Below, in pieces: positions 33,840-37,282 of a DNA stretch of 37,282 nt. The notes beneath the pieces are model-generated. The model had not been told where the DNA came from, made no database searches, and saw nothing but the letters and a program-made list of their open reading frames with translations. Made by a program: the position numbers and the translations under genes. Numbering within the stretch: the stretch's first letter is position 1; each line of letters begins with the position of its first letter. Source of the DNA: an uncultured Bacteroides sp. (GTDB lineage Bacteria > Bacteroidota > Bacteroidia > Bacteroidales > Bacteroidaceae); assembly GCA_944320865.1 (NCBI GenBank), contig CALUJC010000034.1, forward strand, positions 1 to 37,282, read 5' to 3'.

Positions 33840-34295
33840 TTAGTGGTTAATGATTGGTGATTCCGCTAAAGGAATGTATTCCACCTCGATACCTGCTCGT
33901 CTCAACAGCTCGATGCCGTCTTCCAGGCGGTATCGCTCGGAATATACCACTCGCTTGATGCCTGCCTGGATGATGAGTTTGGCGCATTCTATGCAGGGCG
34001 ATGCGGTGACGTACAAGGTGGCTCCTTCGCTGCTGTTGTTTGAACGGGCTATCTTGGTGATGGCATTGGCTTCGGCGTGCAGCACGTAGGGCTTTGTCAC
34101 GTTGTTTTCGTCTTCGCAAACATTTTCAAAGCCCGACGGGGTGCCGTTGTATCCGTCGGAAATGATCATTTTATCTTTTACAATCAAGGCGCCTACCTGG
34201 CGTCGCTTGCAGTAGGAGTTTTCGGCCCAGATGCTTGCCATGCGCATGTAGCGCAGGTCTAAGGCTTCTTGCTTGGCTTTGGCAGATTCGTCCAT
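33840..34295 (-). CDS. Deoxycytidylate deaminase (ComEB-like)
   Basis: This 151-residue zinc enzyme of the cytidine/dCMP deaminase family has HAEANAI at 73-79 (His73 ligand, Glu75 catalytic) and SPCIECAKLI with Cys101 and Cys104. It deaminates dCMP to dUMP for dTTP synthesis. NGTPSGFENVCED and NSYCKRRQVGALIV are typical of dCMP rather than CMP or guanine deaminases. The C-terminus (SPIINH) is encoded by a simple repeat tract at the junction with the S41 gene. It follows the small lipoprotein gene by 41 bp. Confidence 0.92.
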   Translation of the reverse strand: MDESAKAKQEALDLRYMRMASIWAENSYCKRRQVGALIVKDKMIISDGYNGTPSGFENVCEDENNVTKPYVLHAEANAITKIARSNNSSEGATLYVTASPCIECAKLIIQAGIKRVVYSERYRLEDGIELLRRAGIEVEYIPLAESPIINH

Positions 34296-34336
34296 GTGTG
34301 ATATTTTTATAATGGTCCGTTTATAATGTCTGGTTG

Positions 34337-34843
34337 TTATTGGGCCCTGAAGCCCATCACCTTGATGGTGTTTCCATCTTTGAAGTAGAGGGTTATCGTG
34401 TTGGTGTCACCCTCATATTTGTACACATTCAGCAGGCCGTTGAGGAATGCGCGGGCCAGTTTGTCTGTTTCTGTCCCCGATATCTTTCCGTCCATGCTTA
34501 GGGTATGGTCTTTGCCATTCACCCTTGTGGATGCGTCGTTGATACTTGCCTTTATGCCATGTGCTTCGCAGGTGCCGATGGTTTCACCCTCTACTTCAGC
34601 AAGGTTGAATGTCAGGGTGAAGGTCCCTTTCTGTTTCAATGCTTCGCGGCTGCTCTTTTCTTCATTTTCATTATTCCACAATCCTTTGTAAAATTGCTCG
34701 CTGCCTCCTTCATTGGCTATGCGGGTCAATTTCCAAGTTTTGTCGGTAAAGATTTCTATCACATCGTCCTCGTTGTCGCAAGCGTGGAGGGTGATTAGCA
34801 GCATACATGCCATCAGGCAATAACCTATGTGTTTCAGTTTCAT
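34337..34843 (-). CDS. Small lipocalin-like lipoprotein, unknown function
   Basis: This 168-residue lipoprotein has the signal ending ITLHACDNED, with Cys22 and acidic residues just after, as in lipoproteins sent to the Bacteroides outer membrane or surface. The mature part starts TDKTWKLTRIANEGGSEQFY and alternates short strands (GTFTLTFNLAEVEGETIG, TITLYFKDGNTIKVMGF), like a small lipocalin- or META-type barrel. It may belong to one of the Bacteroidales DUF families, perhaps DUF4847, but I cannot confirm. It begins 7 bp after the M3 peptidase stop, so it is in the same operon. Confidence 0.78.
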   Translation of the reverse strand: MKLKHIGYCLMACMLLITLHACDNEDDVIEIFTDKTWKLTRIANEGGSEQFYKGLWNNENEEKSSREALKQKGTFTLTFNLAEVEGETIGTCEAHGIKASINDASTRVNGKDHTLSMDGKISGTETDKLARAFLNGLLNVYKYEGDTNTITLYFKDGNTIKVMGFRAQ

Positions 34844-34850
34844 TTTGTTT

Positions 34851-36944
34851 TTACTGCTTTATGCCGTTTCGTTTTAATAATGCGTCTATGGTCGGTTCTT
34901 TTCCTCTGAATTGCTTGTAAAGCGTCATAGGATGCTTTGTCCCTCCCTTTGAAAGGATATTTTCGCGGAAAGAGGCTGCAACCTCCGGGTTGAAAATGCC
35001 TTTCTCCTGGAACAGCGAGAAAGCGTCGGCATCCAGCACTTCCGCCCATTTGTAGCTGTAGTATCCTGCCGAGTATCCTCCGGCAAAGATGTGCGAGAAC
35101 TGTACGCTCATACACGTTCCAGGCACGTCGGGCAAGAGTTGTGCCCGCTTCCAGGCTTCCTTCTCGTAGGCTTCCACGTCGCCCTCAAAGGGAGTGGTGC
35201 GGGTGTACCAGGCCATGTCGAGCAAGCCGAAGCTTACCTGGCGCAGGCAGGCATAGGCAGCGTTGAAGTTGGACGCGTCGATAATGCGTTGCACCAGTTC
35301 GTCAGGGATGGGCTCACCCGTCTGGTAGTGGCGGGCAAAGGTATGCAGGAACTCTTTTTCGGTGGCAAAGTTCTCCATGAACTGGGATGGCAACTCCACG
35401 AAATCCCAGTAAACGTTTGTGCCGCTCAGGCTCTCGTAGGTGGTGTTGGCAAACATGCCGTGCAGGCTGTGGCCGAATTCGTGCAGGAAGGTTTCCATTT
35501 CGCCGAAGGTCAGCAATGCCGGCTTGTCTTGGGTGGGCTTGGTGAAGTTCATCACGATGGATACGTGCGGGCGGCTGTTTTCGCCTGTCTTTTCGTCTAT
35601 CCACTGGCCTTTGTAGCTGGTCATCCAGGCACCCGAACGTTTGCCTGCCCGGGGATGGAAGTCAGCGTAGAATACGGCCAGGAATGAGCCGTCTTTGTCA
35701 TATACGTCGTAGGCCACCACATCCTTGTGGTAGACGGGTATGTCGGGATTCTTCTTGAAAGTGATGCCGTAGAGGCGGTTGGCCAGCCCGAACACGCCTT
35801 CCTTCACGTGCTCCAGCTCGAAGTAGGGGCGCAGCATCTCGTCGTTGAGGTTGAACTTACGGTCTTTCAGCTTCTGCGAGTAGTAGCTCCAGTCCCAAGG
35901 CATCAGGGTAAAGTTACCACCTTGTTCTTCCCGGGCAAGGGCTTGCACTTCGGCATATTCGTCCTTGGCAGTAGGCGTGTAGGCTTCGAGCAGCTGGTTC
36001 AGCAGGTTGTATACGTTGGTGCTGTTTTGCGCCATGCGTTCCTGCAGGTTGTAGTCGGCAAAGTTGTCGTATCCCATTAACTTTGCCAGTTCCAGGTGTA
36101 TGTTGACGATGCGTTTTACCGTGTCGAAGTTGTTGCAGTCGTTGTCGTGCGTGCATTTGGTGTTGTAGGCCATGTAGAGCTCGCGGCGCAACTCGCGATT
36201 GTCGGCATATTGCATGAAAGGGGCGTAGCTGGGTGCCTGCAAGGTGAATGCCCAGCCCTGTTCCCCCCGTTCGCGGGCGGTTTCGGCGGCGGCCTCAATG
36301 GCGCTTTCGGGCAGGCCGGAGAGTTGTGCCTCGTCGGTCAGCAGCAGGCGGTAGCTGTTGGTTTCCTTCAGGTTGTTGTTGCTGAACTTCAGGGAGAGCA
36401 GGCTCAGCTCCTTGCTCAGTTCGCGGTATTTCTCTTTGTCGCTGCCTTGCAGGTTGGCGCCATTGCGCACAAAGGCGTTGTAGGTTTCTTCCAGCAGTTT
36501 GGCCTGCTCGGCATTCAGCTGCTCATCGGCGCGGTGTTCGTAGACGGCCTTGATGCGGGCAAACAACTGTTCGTTCAAGAAGATGCTGTTGCTGTGTTCG
36601 CTCATCAAGGGCATCAGTTCGTTGGCGGTTTCCTGCATGGCATCGTTGGTTTCGGCGCTGAGCAAATTGCCGAATGCATTGCTGACGCAACTGAGCAACG
36701 CTCCCGACTTTTCGAAAGGCACAATTGTGTTGGCAAACGTGGGTGTCTCTTCGTTCTTTGTAATGGCGTTTATCTCTTGGTTTTGCCGGCTGATGCCCTC
36801 GCGTACGGCGGGGGCAAAATGCTCTACCTTGATACGGTCGAACGGGATGGTGCCGTGCGGAGTGTTGAAGGGGGCAAAGAATGGATTCTGTGCTTGTGTC
36901 ATACTCATAATGCAAAGTAATAATATCGTCAGTTTGGCTTTCAT
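34851..36944 (-). CDS. dcp: M3 family peptidyl-dipeptidase (Dcp-like)
   Basis: This 697-residue zinc peptidase has a signal peptide (LLLCIMSMTQAQNP), so it is exported. The active site HEFGH is at 488-492, with Glu517 in WDFVELPSQFMENF as third ligand, and the substrate-binding segment IFAGGYSAGYYSYKWAE is present. Dcp removes dipeptides from peptide C-termini. Full-length and intact. It is the first gene of the - strand run, downstream of the gapA terminator. Only a weak -7 match (CAATTTTG) lies upstream. Confidence 0.93.
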   Translation of the reverse strand: MKAKLTILLLCIMSMTQAQNPFFAPFNTPHGTIPFDRIKVEHFAPAVREGISRQNQEINAITKNEETPTFANTIVPFEKSGALLSCVSNAFGNLLSAETNDAMQETANELMPLMSEHSNSIFLNEQLFARIKAVYEHRADEQLNAEQAKLLEETYNAFVRNGANLQGSDKEKYRELSKELSLLSLKFSNNNLKETNSYRLLLTDEAQLSGLPESAIEAAAETARERGEQGWAFTLQAPSYAPFMQYADNRELRRELYMAYNTKCTHDNDCNNFDTVKRIVNIHLELAKLMGYDNFADYNLQERMAQNSTNVYNLLNQLLEAYTPTAKDEYAEVQALAREEQGGNFTLMPWDWSYYSQKLKDRKFNLNDEMLRPYFELEHVKEGVFGLANRLYGITFKKNPDIPVYHKDVVAYDVYDKDGSFLAVFYADFHPRAGKRSGAWMTSYKGQWIDEKTGENSRPHVSIVMNFTKPTQDKPALLTFGEMETFLHEFGHSLHGMFANTTYESLSGTNVYWDFVELPSQFMENFATEKEFLHTFARHYQTGEPIPDELVQRIIDASNFNAAYACLRQVSFGLLDMAWYTRTTPFEGDVEAYEKEAWKRAQLLPDVPGTCMSVQFSHIFAGGYSAGYYSYKWAEVLDADAFSLFQEKGIFNPEVAASFRENILSKGGTKHPMTLYKQFRGKEPTIDALLKRNGIKQ

Positions 36945-36982
36945 TAATACATTCTTGGAAAATTAATTGCCGACAAAATTGC

Positions 36983-37018
36983 AAAAAAAATGGGCGACTT
37001 CTATCGAGGCCGCCCATT
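36983..37018 (-). terminator. Intrinsic terminator of the glyceraldehyde-3-phosphate dehydrogenase gene
   Basis: On the - strand AATGGGCG (37018-37011) and CGCCCATT (36996-36989) form an 8-bp stem with a 14-nt loop, followed by a run of eight T (36990-36983), a standard Rho-independent terminator 25 bp after the stop. Confidence 0.9.
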
Positions 37019-37042
37019 CTTTAATATTTTCTAACTGTCTGA

Positions 37043-37282
<240 letters not shown>

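Overview
The window looks like chromosome of a member of the Bacteroidales, most probably Bacteroides or a close relative. The evidence is the F1Fo ATP synthase order atpD-atpC-(small membrane protein)-atpB-E-F-H-A-G, an a-subunit with a signal peptide and large N-terminal domain, a short epsilon subunit, families typical of Bacteroidetes (DUF4293, DUF5106-type thioredoxin lipoproteins, a TonB-type outer-membrane barrel), A-rich leaders in place of strong Shine-Dalgarno sites, and several matches to the Bacteroides promoter form TTG - about 19 to 21 bp - TAnnTTTG. No transposase, prophage, CRISPR array, rRNA or tRNA gene was seen.

Layout. 1-3.7 kb (+): phenylacetate-CoA ligase and a double-ACT protein, then a bamD-omega subunit-DUF4293 cluster ending in a bidirectional terminator. 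3.7-4.6 kb (-): a thioredoxin-like lipoprotein. 4.8-5.6 kb (+): a metallo-beta-lactamase-fold lipoprotein. 5.6-11.4 kb (-): a tripartite efflux operon (adaptor, RND pump, TolC-like channel), with an AraC-type regulator divergent from it at 11.7-12.6 kb. 12.7-20.2 kb (+): the complete ATP synthase operon. 20.4-22.6 kb (+): a PIF1/RecD-like helicase with an HRDC-like end. 22.6-25.4 kb (-): a histidine kinase, its response regulator and a small secreted protein, divergent from a TonB-type outer-membrane barrel gene (25.7-27.9 kb, +). 28.0-28.9 kb (+): a YitT-family membrane protein. 28.9-36.9 kb (-): a closely packed run of nine housekeeping or envelope genes (M3 peptidase, small lipoprotein, dCMP deaminase, S41 peptidase, 5-formyl-THF cyclo-ligase, PHP phosphatase, MalY/PatB aminotransferase, DUF3256-like protein). 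The right edge cuts the end of a glyceraldehyde-3-phosphate dehydrogenase gene.

The most unusual content is non-coding. Three unrelated-sequence tandem arrays with the same 22-bp period sit in leaders or intercistronic gaps of envelope genes: 7035-7122 (before the TolC gene), 11447-11512 (before the adaptor gene) and 25575-25684 (before the outer-membrane barrel). A fourth, 11-bp-period repeat lies after atpG. In the 25575 array every unit can fold into its own hairpin on the + strand, and its two stem substitutions both keep pairing as G-U. Other notable structures are a long stem-loop between atpE and atpF with an A/T-rich leader before atpE, a perfect palindrome enclosing the -33 element of the bamD promoter, a 13-bp hairpin in the yitT leader, and a 24-nt A-rich segment shared by the response-regulator start and the middle of the barrel gene. 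The S41 peptidase and cyclo-ligase genes overlap by 95 nt in different frames.

All assignments come from reading the sequence. Family names rest on recognised motifs and not on searches.
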